Assembly (NCBI GenBank): GCA_020850915.1
Contig: JADZDV010000445.1
Span: 1 to 6,687 of the forward strand
From: Chloroflexota bacterium
GTDB lineage: Bacteria; Chloroflexota; UBA6077; JADZDV01
Length of the DNA: 6,687 nt
Reading direction: 5' to 3'
The translations under genes were made by a program, and so were the position numbers. How positions within the stretch are numbered: position 1 is the first letter of the stretch; each line of letters opens with the position of its first letter. Positions 1-6,395 of the stretch are shown here, piece after piece. The notes under the pieces were generated by a model. That model was not told where the DNA came from. It worked only from the letters and a program-made list of their open reading frames with translations, and searched no databases.

Positions 1-1603
1 AGCCCTCCTCACCGAGCAGGATGTTGCTGGGCTTCACGTCACGGTGGACGACCTGGTGGGCGTGAACGTGGTCAAGCGCGGAGGCGACGGGACGCAGCAG
101 TTGGAGCGCTCGCGCCACCGGGAGACGGCCTTCGCTCTTCAGGACGTCCTGGAACGTGCCCCCGGGAACGTACTCGGTGACGAGGAAGAGCTGGCCTTGC
201 AGCTCTCCGAAGTCGTGCACCGTGAGAATGTTTGGATGGCGCATTCTCGCCACCATCCGCGCCTCGCGCTTGAAGCGCTCGCGGTTCGTCTCATCCGCCG
301 CCACGACGGCTGGCATGAACTTGATCGCGACGTAGCGATCGAGGGACGCCTGGTAGGCACGCCAGACGACGCCCATCCCACCCCGACCGATCTCGCGGTC
401 CAGGACGAACGGACCAAAGCGCGCCTGCTCGCGGACAACGAACGTCTCCGCCGTCGGCTCGGCGCCCGCGGGCACGAAGCTCAGCGTCGGATCGCCGTAA
501 AACGCGAAGGCGGCCCAGGTTGGTTCGTCGCCACGTCGAGCCCGGACAATCGTCCGGGCCTGTCGAAGCGCCTCGCCAGCTCCGGTGCCCTCGAACCCTT
601 TGCGGTAGAACTCGACCGCCACCTGGCGTGACGCCGGCCCGTAAGATGGCCAGAGAGTGCCGACAAAACCGCGCGTGCCCGCGTTGGCGAGACTGGCGGC
701 CAGTTCTTGCACTTCGACGCCCTGATAGCGCCCGGGGGGCGCGTCGATGACCTGGCCGTGAAGAAAGACGAACGGGTCGCCTTGCAGCACCTCCTCGAAG
801 TCCGCCGCGCCGATCGCCTGACCATCGGCGAGCATGAACCACAGGCCCTGGCGCTGCCCGCCGCCTAGCCGCAGCTCGCCCACGAAGTGGACCGTCGCAA
901 ACTCGCCAGCCCGGAGCTCGCGCAAGACGGTCTCTCGAGTTGCCTGCGCGCCTCGCAGGACGCGGAATCCCGCCTGGCGCCCCAGCAGGTCCCCGAGCGC
1001 GGCGATCTCCCGCTCCGCCTCATCGAGGCGTCCAGTGGGATTGCCGACGACCAGGAACCCGCGCTGGGCCGACGGCCGCCGACCGGGGTCCGTGGACCGC
1101 CTTCGCCGCGAGGCGATCAGGCTGCGCCCGATCGGAATGCGGAGCGCGAGCGCGTCCTGGCCGTCGTGCAGCAGCTCCCAGGGCAGTGAGGCGTCGTTGG
1201 TTGTGAGAACCAGACCGCCGGAGTAGCCGGCCAGCTCGTCCTGTGCTACGTCGGGCAAGATCTCTCGGAACATCATGCGGCCAAGCTGCTCGAGCGGGCC
1301 GCTTGTGTCGAGCAGGGTGCGTGTGGCCACGAGCGTCTGGTCCATCCCGCGCGGCGCCATGCTCGCGCCGGCGCGCTGAACGGCAAGCTCGATCGACAGT
1401 TTGGCGCGCTCGTCGAGGTGAGAGCTGCCGCTCCAGATACTGGAGCGCACGCCACCGGGCGGCGGCAGGTCGAGCTGAATCTGAAAGCTCTCGCCCGAAC
1501 GGCTGATGTTCAGGCTGCCGAGGCGCAGCGTTGAATTGGAGGCCCCGCTCATCACTGGTGCCTGATCCGTTTCAGTCGCCGCCGGGCAGAACCAGCGGTC
1601 CAT
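1..1603 (-). CDS. CHAT domain-Ser/Thr protein kinase fusion (partial, C-terminus beyond window)
   Basis: The first 534 residues are present and the frame is open at base 1. Residues about 105-375 form a CHAT (caspase-like) domain, with LPWELL at 140-145, HFVGE at 239-243, a strand ending FLHGQ at 280-284, GTLWPS around W318 and the closing FYGDP near 368-372. The usual catalytic His of the HG motif is E243 and the usual Cys of the LSAC motif is Q284, so the CHAT part is probably not a peptidase. A Hanks-type kinase domain starts near 398: glycine loop GRGGMG 406-411, VAIK with lysine K428, helix-C glutamate E447, and HRDVKPSN with D522, K524 and N527. These are intact, so the visible kinase half looks active; the DFG motif lies outside the window. 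ATG at 1603 is chosen as the longest ATG start. ATG at 1552, preceded by a short AGG, is a real alternative, and GTG at 1651 is possible. It is divergent from the exported-protein gene. A C-terminal sensor or membrane segment may lie beyond the edge. Confidence 0.93.
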   Translation of the reverse strand, partial: MDRWFCPAATETDQAPVMSGASNSTLRLGSLNISRSGESFQIQLDLPPPGGVRSSIWSGSSHLDERAKLSIELAVQRAGASMAPRGMDQTLVATRTLLDTSGPLEQLGRMMFREILPDVAQDELAGYSGGLVLTTNDASLPWELLHDGQDALALRIPIGRSLIASRRRRSTDPGRRPSAQRGFLVVGNPTGRLDEAEREIAALGDLLGRQAGFRVLRGAQATRETVLRELRAGEFATVHFVGELRLGGGQRQGLWFMLADGQAIGAADFEEVLQGDPFVFLHGQVIDAPPGRYQGVEVQELAASLANAGTRGFVGTLWPSYGPASRQVAVEFYRKGFEGTGAGEALRQARTIVRARRGDEPTWAAFAFYGDPTLSFVPAGAEPTAETFVVREQARFGPFVLDREIGRGGMGVVWRAYQASLDRYVAIKFMPAVVAADETNRERFKREARMVARMRHPNILTVHDFGELQGQLFLVTEYVPGGTFQDVLKSEGRLPVARALQLLRPVASALDHVHAHQVVHRDVKPSNILLGEEG

Positions 1604-1811
1604 GCGCAGCGCCGGCTCGGGTGTGGGTGTAGTGTGGCAAACCCGGCTCACTCGTTACAAGCACAGCGGCACGCCAGGGTTGTGGTGCAAGTGGAAAGCC
1701 TCCCTCACGCCGGCCCTGTGCGCCGTCGACAGGCGGAGTGGCAGGCCTGGGAGGCGGCGCACGGGTGATCTCTCTATCGGTTATGCTCCCGTTGCGTCCT
1801 TGCTCCGCCTC

Positions 1812-1817
1812 AGGAGG
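1812..1817 (+). promoter_or_regulatory. Shine-Dalgarno site fixing the start of the exported protein
   Basis: AGGAGG is a full-consensus ribosome binding site seven bases before ATG 1825. It decides against the upstream in-frame ATG at 1738, which would put non-signal-like residues ahead of the signal peptide. Confidence 0.8.
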
Positions 1818-1824
1818 TCAGCAC

Positions 1825-2430
1825 ATGACACACCGACTCGGTCCCAGTGGCGCGCGGCGTCTTGCGACACGGCTGCTCGGCGGTGGGCTTCTGCTCTACG
1901 TCGTCGCCCTCGCGGCACCGGCCTCGTTTGCTCAGCAGCCTCCGCCCGCTCCGCCCCTGGACCCGGACCAGCTCAAGAGTCAGCTTTCCCAGAGCCTGGC
2001 GCGACTGGTGCTGGATCGTCCGGTCAGCCTGGCGCAGCGCGCGCACGCAATCGCCGCCGAAGACCTCGTTCTAGCTCAGGACCTGACGCCCCGACTTCAG
2101 GCCGGGCAGGGCCCCAACGGCGGCCCGGTCCCGCTCGGCCTCGACATCGAAGTTGGCCAGCTTGCTGCCGAAGCGGCCGCGTGCGCCGCTGAAGCGGACC
2201 GCAACGTCAAGGGCGCGAATCAGGATCTCGACGTCCTGAAGGACGTGCTAGGCGGACAGCTCGACATGGACGGCGATCCGGGACCTGAGCGCTCCATGCG
2301 CATTCTGAACTGGCTCGCTACGACCGTCCAGGTGAACCGAGCCAGGAACGCCGCGATTGAGCAGTGCGTCGAGATGTCGATGCTCGGCCTCGGCCGGCTG
2401 CGCGCCTACCGGTCGCTCTACGCGGCGTGA
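1825..2430 (+). CDS. Exported helical protein of unknown function
   Basis: This is a 201-residue protein I do not recognise. ATG at 1825 is chosen because AGGAGG at 1812-1817 sits seven bases upstream and because it places a clean Sec-type signal peptide at the N-terminus: basic RR at 11-12 and R16, a hydrophobic core at about 17-31, and a likely cleavage after SFA at residue 36. The frame is open further upstream to 1738, but that extension would bury the signal. The mature part begins with a proline-rich stretch (PPPAPPLDPD) and then looks mostly helical, rich in Ala, Leu, Gln and Asp, with two cysteines (C120 and C181) that could form a disulfide after export. No lipobox or further membrane segment is visible. 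A TATGCT box at 1782-1787 is a weak -10 candidate without a good -35. It is divergent from the CHAT-kinase gene and ends 34 bases from the convergent peptidase gene. That placement suggests, without proving, a role in the same envelope process. Confidence 0.85.
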   Translation: MTHRLGPSGARRLATRLLGGGLLLYVVALAAPASFAQQPPPAPPLDPDQLKSQLSQSLARLVLDRPVSLAQRAHAIAAEDLVLAQDLTPRLQAGQGPNGGPVPLGLDIEVGQLAAEAAACAAEADRNVKGANQDLDVLKDVLGGQLDMDGDPGPERSMRILNWLATTVQVNRARNAAIEQCVEMSMLGLGRLRAYRSLYAA

Positions 2431-2432
2431 GC

Positions 2433-2459
2433 ATGGCGGGTCCGACGCCGCGGCGCCAT
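2433..2459. terminator. Possible bidirectional terminator hairpin between convergent genes
   Basis: ATGGCG at 2433-2438 and CGCCAT at 2454-2459 form a perfect 6-bp inverted repeat around a GC-rich 15-base loop, in the 34-base gap between the stop codons at 2430 and 2465. The position suits a shared terminator, but neither strand has a T tract and an alternative GGCG/CGCC pairing overlaps it, so the call is weak. Confidence 0.3.
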
Positions 2460-2464
2460 CCCAG

Positions 2465-4006
2465 CTACGCTCGCCGGAACACGAGTCGGCTGTCGCCAAG
2501 CAGGACCAGGTCGCCTGACGACAGCGACGCTCTCGTAACCGGCGAGCCATTGACCTGTGTGCCGTTACGCGAACCGAGGTCCAGCAGCGAGAAAGCTCCC
2601 TCGGATTGCTGGATCGTGAGGTGGCGTGTTGAGACCTTCGGGTCCGCCAGGACGACGTCATTCTCCGGACCTCGCCCGACCGTGACTCGCGGCGCCTGGA
2701 TGTCGTAGCGCGCCTGCTGGCCGCCAGGCAGTTGAATCTCCAGCCACGCCTGCTTCACCGGAGGCTCGTGGCGGAGCTGCGACAGGTCGATGAGCCGCGT
2801 GCCAGCCGAGTCGCCCTCGAGTGGTGCAGGTCTTGGCGGCGTGGGACCGTCACCCTGACGGGCCGGCGGCGAGGGCTGGCCGAGCCCTTCGACGTACATC
2901 GTGTCCTCGGACCATGTGGGGCGGGGCGCCTCGGGCCTGCTGAGCGGCGAGAAGATGGCGGTGCGATCGTCGGCACCGCGGCCTGGCGACGGGTTCGTCG
3001 TGGTGGGCATCGCCTTCGTGGAGCCCGTGGGAGCAGGCGCGATCCGGGCTCTCGCCGTCGTCGGAGGCATTCCGAGCGCGGTTGTGAAGGCGTCGGCCTG
3101 GGTCAGGATCAAGCCGTGGTCTGGCTCTGGAGGGCCCGCGAAGTCGACGATCTGCTGGATTCTCGGGATGAGGAACGGCTGGGGCGATTGCAGTTGGCTC
3201 ACGATGGCGACTGGCCCGCGGTAGAACTCCCTGGCCTGGCGCGCCAGCTCGTCAGGTCGCACCTCGCGGTACAGCGCTGGCCCGACGGCAAGCTTGACCA
3301 ATGTCGAGATCACTCGGCTCACGCGCTCGCTTACGACGTACGCGGCGCGATCGGCCGACAGCTCGGAACAGCGGAGCCACCACAGAAACGGCGCGCGAAT
3401 CGCGACCTGGACCAGGGGAATGCCAAGCTGCGCGTCCGCGCCGCCAGAGAGCGGACCAACCCTGGTGTGTCCCAGCTTAATGTGTCCCATCTCGTGCGCG
3501 ATCGCTACGAGCAGCTCCTCTTCGTCGAGCCCTTCGACGAGCGCTGACGTCAGCATGATCCCGAACGGCGCTTTCAGACCAAAGGCGACCGAGCGGGGGA
3601 TCGGGTCCTGGACGACGAAGAGCCGCGTCGGCGGGAGCTGAAAGCGCTCCGCCGCCCGCCTGGCAACGTCGTGCAGGCGTGCGAACTGGGTCGAGGAGAC
3701 CTCCGCGGCGCGTCCGACGAGCGCCTTCACCTGGAACATCACCACGAAGCCCTGGAGCAGGATAGCTCCGACGATCAACGCCGTGGCTTGTGGACTGATG
3801 AAATACGCGCCAATCGTGCCCGCCAGCAGTGCAACAAAGCTGATCGCGAGCGCCAGCCGCTCATGGGCGTAGCGATGGAACCCGATATTGCGCGGGTCGA
3901 TCGACCCGTGCTCTCCTGGCTGGCGCGCTTCCCAGACTCCGCGCACGGCGATGGTCTCGAATGGGCTCTGTCCGTGTTCGAACCCGGCTGCGCCTCGGTC
4001 GTCCAA
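2465..4006 (-). CDS. Membrane M48 family metallopeptidase with C-terminal FHA domain
   Basis: This 513-residue protein is a zinc metalloprotease of the HtpX/Ste24-like M48 family fused to a phosphothreonine-binding FHA domain. Two membrane helices lie at about 52-70 and 74-93. The zinc motif HEMGH is at 171-175 and the third ligand is E215 in SELSAD, with D219 conserved. A Pro/Thr-rich linker spans about 310-405. The FHA domain covers roughly 441-511 and keeps the key residues: GR 444-445, S459, RH 461-462 and SRNG 479-482. In HtpX-like proteins the catalytic domain faces the cytosol, which would leave the FHA accessible to a cytosolic kinase. The frame is open up to an ATG at 4441, but that extension reads antisense through the tRNA-Asn gene. 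TTG at 4006 is preferred because AGAGGG at 4013-4018 lies six bases before it and a TACAAT box lies at 4048-4053. GTG at 3946 is a shorter alternative. The neighbouring CHAT-kinase could be its partner, which is inference. Confidence 0.92.
   Translation of the reverse strand: MDDRGAAGFEHGQSPFETIAVRGVWEARQPGEHGSIDPRNIGFHRYAHERLALAISFVALLAGTIGAYFISPQATALIVGAILLQGFVVMFQVKALVGRAAEVSSTQFARLHDVARRAAERFQLPPTRLFVVQDPIPRSVAFGLKAPFGIMLTSALVEGLDEEELLVAIAHEMGHIKLGHTRVGPLSGGADAQLGIPLVQVAIRAPFLWWLRCSELSADRAAYVVSERVSRVISTLVKLAVGPALYREVRPDELARQAREFYRGPVAIVSQLQSPQPFLIPRIQQIVDFAGPPEPDHGLILTQADAFTTALGMPPTTARARIAPAPTGSTKAMPTTTNPSPGRGADDRTAIFSPLSRPEAPRPTWSEDTMYVEGLGQPSPPARQGDGPTPPRPAPLEGDSAGTRLIDLSQLRHEPPVKQAWLEIQLPGGQQARYDIQAPRVTVGRGPENDVVLADPKVSTRHLTIQQSEGAFSLLDLGSRNGTQVNGSPVTRASLSSGDLVLLGDSRLVFRRA
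3893..3908. repeat. 16-base perfect palindrome inside the M48-FHA coding region
   Basis: CGGGTCGATCGACCCG reads identically on both strands and lies about 100 bases inside the start of the peptidase gene, encoding the GSIDPR segment just before the first membrane helix. An operator role is possible but unsupported; the encoded residues may simply be under protein-level constraint. Confidence 0.4.
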
Positions 4007-4012
4007 CCTGCT

Positions 4013-4018
4013 CCCTCT
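4013..4018 (-). promoter_or_regulatory. Shine-Dalgarno site supporting the TTG start of the M48-FHA gene
   Basis: On the minus strand AGAGGG lies six bases before the TTG at 4006. The alternative in-frame TTG and GTG codons nearby lack an equally well-spaced site. Confidence 0.55.
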
Positions 4019-4047
4019 TGCCGCTCCCAACTGGGGGAGCGCCTCCA

Positions 4048-4053
4048 ATTGTA
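4048..4053 (-). promoter_or_regulatory. Candidate -10 box of the M48-FHA gene
   Basis: TACAAT on the minus strand matches five of six bases of the sigma-70-type -10 consensus in a GC-rich background. It would start transcription near 4041, giving a leader of about 35 bases before the TTG start. No good -35 is visible at 16-18 bases upstream. Confidence 0.4.
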
Positions 4054-4177
4054 GGCCGGTCCCCCCGGCGAAAGCCGCGCGGGCAGAGCGTGCCCGCGTC
4101 GTCGCGGTGCGAAGTGAGGACTTCGCTCTGGCCCGGTTCGCTCCTGGCTGGGCGTGCTCCGCTCGCGCCGGAGACGG

Positions 4178-4183
4178 TAAACT
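4178..4183 (+). promoter_or_regulatory. Weak candidate -10 box of tRNA-Asn
   Basis: TAAACT lies 11 bases before the mature 5' end of the tRNA, the usual place for a tRNA promoter with a very short leader. No convincing -35 element precedes it. Confidence 0.25.
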
Positions 4184-4194
4184 CCCCACGTCAT

Positions 4195-4266
4195 TCCCCG
4201 ATAGCTCAACGGTAGAGCGGCCGGCTGTTAACCGGTAGGTTCCAGGTTCGAATCCTGGTCGGGGAG
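4195..4266 (+). tRNA. tRNA-Asn (anticodon GTT)
   Basis: A complete 72-base cloverleaf can be drawn. The acceptor stem pairs TCCCCGA at 4195-4201 with TCGGGGA at 4259-4265. The D arm uses GCTC 4204-4207 and GAGC 4215-4218. The anticodon stem pairs GCCGG 4220-4224 with CCGGT 4232-4236, around the loop CTGTTAA that shows GTT at 4227-4229. The T arm pairs CCAGG 4242-4246 with CCTGG 4254-4258, around TTCGAAT. The discriminator is G4266. The next bases are CCC, so the CCA end is not encoded and must be added after processing. The gene reads AAC/AAT codons. Confidence 0.97.
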
Positions 4267-4443
4267 CCCGGACATCGGATTGCGGAGGCGGCCCCGCTGG
4301 GTCGTCTTTCGTTGTGCGCCTCTCCCGACGTCGCTTCGGCGTATCATTCATCGCACCATGGCGGGCAATGTCACGTCTGTGAGCGGCGCGCGATCCAGGA
4401 GCCTGGACGTCGTCGCATTGAGCTGGACCGTCGGACTCCAAAC

Positions 4444-5547
4444 ATGAGCCTGCTGTTCCCAGCGCTGGTTGTCAGCCTCCTGTCGGCTGTTGCGGCCCTA
4501 TGGCTCGGCTACCAGATGCTGCGCCAGTACGGCCGTTTGCTGCACCGGGTCGACGCGCTGGAGCAGCGTGTCAGGGGACCGGCCCCGTCAACCGCGGCGG
4601 CGGAGACACAGGACGCTGCCTCTGGCCTGGCTGGCCTGCCCGTGGGCTCGGTGCTGAACGATTTTGAGCTGCCCAGGCTCGCCGGCGGTGCTTTCGCGCT
4701 CTCGAGCGCGCTGGGCCGGCGCTTGTTGCTCCTCTTCGTCCAACCGAGCTGCCCCGGCTCGCGAGAGGTTGTCGCGGCCCTGGCTTCCGCGATGCGGGGC
4801 GCGGTCGCTCGAGACTGCGAGGTCTACCTCGTGAGCAGCGGCGCGACGGATGCACAGACTGAACTGGCCCGCATCGGCGCGCCCGTAGGCCCACTGCTCC
4901 TTCAGGAAGGTCGTGAGCTTGCGGACCTGTACCGTGTCTCAGGTACCCCGTCCGCGCTGCTGGTAGATCAGTCCCGTCGAACCGCCGCGCCTCTGGCCAT
5001 CGGCGGTGAGGCGATCCTGCGGCTCGTTCAGGAGGCCAGCGTCGCCCGCCTCACCGCGACTCTCTCGGCAAGAGCGGCCGAGGTCATGATGCTGCAGGCG
5101 ACACCCAGACCTGGGCGCACGGGTCTACCGGTCGGGAGCCTGGCGCCGCGGTTCAAGCTGCCGCTGCTCAATGGCGGCAGTCTTGGCCTTGCCAGCTTTC
5201 GCGGCCAGCGAACAATGATCGTCTTTTCGGATCCATCCTGCCCGCCGTGCCGACCGCTGCTGTCATTCCTCCAGCAAGTCCACGCGGCGCGGTCGGCGCC
5301 CCGGATCCTGGTGGTCAGCCGGGGCGAGCTCGAAATGAACGCCCGACTCGTCGCCGACATGGGCCTGACCCTTCCCGTCGTCCGGCAGGAGAATCGTGAA
5401 GTCATGCGCGACTATGAAGTGGTAGGTACACCGGTGGCATTCTTGATCGACGAGCGAGGCCGGACGGTTGGTTCTGCCGCGTTCGGAGCCGAATCGATCC
5501 GCGCTCTAGCCGAGTCCGCGGCGGCGCTTGGGGAGCCGGTGCCGTGA
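4444..5547 (+). CDS. Membrane-anchored tandem thioredoxin-like (MauD/TlpA-type) protein
   Basis: This 367-residue protein has one N-terminal membrane helix (about 3-24), a short linker likely to be coiled, and two TlpA/AhpC-TSA-like thioredoxin domains at about 64-205 and 227-365. Each domain opens with the same GLPVGS motif (64-69 and 227-232) followed by FxLPxLxGG, so the pair looks like an internal duplication. The second domain has an intact redox motif CPPC (266-269) and the cis-proline of VGTP (P330). The first has CPGS (C103 to S106) and cis-proline P169, so it keeps the attacking cysteine but lacks the resolving one. A thiol-disulfide role outside the membrane is likely. ATG 4444 is chosen because it begins the membrane anchor; the upstream open frame to 4312 looks non-coding, and no strong ribosome binding site is visible. 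A TATCAT box at 4342-4347 is a weak promoter candidate. Its stop overlaps the glycosyltransferase start. Confidence 0.92.
   Translation: MSLLFPALVVSLLSAVAALWLGYQMLRQYGRLLHRVDALEQRVRGPAPSTAAAETQDAASGLAGLPVGSVLNDFELPRLAGGAFALSSALGRRLLLLFVQPSCPGSREVVAALASAMRGAVARDCEVYLVSSGATDAQTELARIGAPVGPLLLQEGRELADLYRVSGTPSALLVDQSRRTAAPLAIGGEAILRLVQEASVARLTATLSARAAEVMMLQATPRPGRTGLPVGSLAPRFKLPLLNGGSLGLASFRGQRTMIVFSDPSCPPCRPLLSFLQQVHAARSAPRILVVSRGELEMNARLVADMGLTLPVVRQENREVMRDYEVVGTPVAFLIDERGRTVGSAAFGAESIRALAESAAALGEPVP
5530..5535 (+). promoter_or_regulatory. Shine-Dalgarno site of the glycosyltransferase inside the upstream gene
   Basis: GGGGAG lies eight bases before GTG 5544, within the last codons of the thioredoxin-like gene. 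It favours the overlapping GTG start over ATG 5607, which has no comparable site. Confidence 0.55.
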
Positions 5548-6353
5548 GCGGTCCAACTGCCCCGGCTCTCGGCTCGCGGTCGGCCCGGCTTGACGACTCG
5601 GGTCCGATGGTCTCCGTCGTACTCACGACGCGGGATCGTCCGCGCTTTCTCTCGGTCGTTCTCGAGTGCTACCGCACCCAGACCTACGCTAACCGCGAGC
5701 TGATCGTCGTGGACGACGGCGCGGACGCGCCGGCCGACCCGGAAGCTATCACCGCTGTGGGCGGCCGGCTGCTCACTGTCGAAACGGGCACTGTCCTGGG
5801 CACCAAGCTCAATCGCGGCCTGAAGCTGGCCCGCGGCGTGTTCTGCCAGAAAATGGATGACGACGACTGGTACGCGCCGAATTTCCTCGAGACGATGGTC
5901 GGTGCCGCTCTGGGGAGCTGGTCGGCGTACTGCGCCCCGCTCCTGGCGTTCGTCACGCCGTTCCTCTTCTTCGACGTCGCGCGCTGGGAGGTGCGTCGGT
6001 CGGTCAACAACAACATTCCAGGCGCCACGCTGTTCTTCACTCGCGACAGTTGGCAGGAGCGACCGTTCCGCAACCTGCCCGGCGACGAAGATCTCTGGTT
6101 CCTCCTGGACCAGCTCTCGATCGGCGCAAACGCGCTGCCGGTTCCGGCGGTCGACTCTTTTGTCGCCGTACGTCACGGTGGAACGGGCACCGACCGCGGC
6201 CACACCTGGGTCCACCAATGGGATGGCCAGCCGTTGGAGCACTACCTGCTCGACCGCGAGCTTATCGTCGGCGGTCCGGAGTCGGTCTTTCAGCACTGGG
6301 CCCTGGAGGTCTACCGCGCCGTTCGAGCCGACATCCTGGCCAGATCCTCTTGA
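5544..6353 (+). CDS. Family 2 glycosyltransferase (GT-A fold)
   Basis: This 269-residue soluble enzyme should transfer a sugar from a nucleotide-sugar donor; donor and acceptor cannot be read from sequence. The GT-A domain begins with VSVVLTTRDRP (23-33), a Rossmann-like strand ending VVDDG (55-59), the KLNRGLKLARG segment (88-98), the metal-binding acidic run DDDDW (105-109), and a GDEDLW motif (180-185) where GT2 enzymes carry the catalytic base. No signal peptide or membrane segment is visible, so it acts in the cytosol. The GTG start overlaps the preceding stop as GTGA, with a ribosome binding site in the upstream gene, so translation is probably coupled. ATG 5607 would trim the enzyme to just before its first strand and remains possible. 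The next ORF starts 42 bases after the stop, in the same direction. Confidence 0.92.
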   Translation: MSGPTAPALGSRSARLDDSGPMVSVVLTTRDRPRFLSVVLECYRTQTYANRELIVVDDGADAPADPEAITAVGGRLLTVETGTVLGTKLNRGLKLARGVFCQKMDDDDWYAPNFLETMVGAALGSWSAYCAPLLAFVTPFLFFDVARWEVRRSVNNNIPGATLFFTRDSWQERPFRNLPGDEDLWFLLDQLSIGANALPVPAVDSFVAVRHGGTGTDRGHTWVHQWDGQPLEHYLLDRELIVGGPESVFQHWALEVYRAVRADILARSS

Positions 6354-6395
6354 GCGACCCGCGCCCTCGGCGCACCGAGACATCGAGAAGCGAGC

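Noticed and set aside
541..558. Hairpin CCCGGAC-AATC-GTCCGGG
   Set aside because: A perfect 7-bp stem, but it lies inside the CHAT coding sequence with no T tract; most likely chance in GC-rich DNA.
44..631. A 195-residue plus-strand open frame across the kinase region
   Set aside because: The minus strand carries the kinase glycine loop, VAIK and HRD motifs in order, so this is its antisense shadow.
1604..1824. Search for promoters and small genes in the divergent 221-base gap
   Set aside because: Apart from a weak TATGCT box at 1782-1787 I see no paired -35/-10 elements, operator or small ORF with a ribosome binding site.
1602..2192. A 196-residue plus-strand frame overlapping the exported-protein gene
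   Set aside because: Arg/Ser/Pro-rich out-of-frame translation; the overlapping frame has a ribosome binding site and signal peptide.
2732..3547. A 271-residue plus-strand open frame within the M48-FHA gene
   Set aside because: The opposite strand encodes intact zinc-protease motifs; this frame is Arg-rich with no domain signature.
4195..4270. tRNA-Asn as an attachment site for an integrated element
   Set aside because: tRNA genes often serve as integration sites, but there is no integrase, direct repeat of the tRNA 3' end or composition shift in the window.
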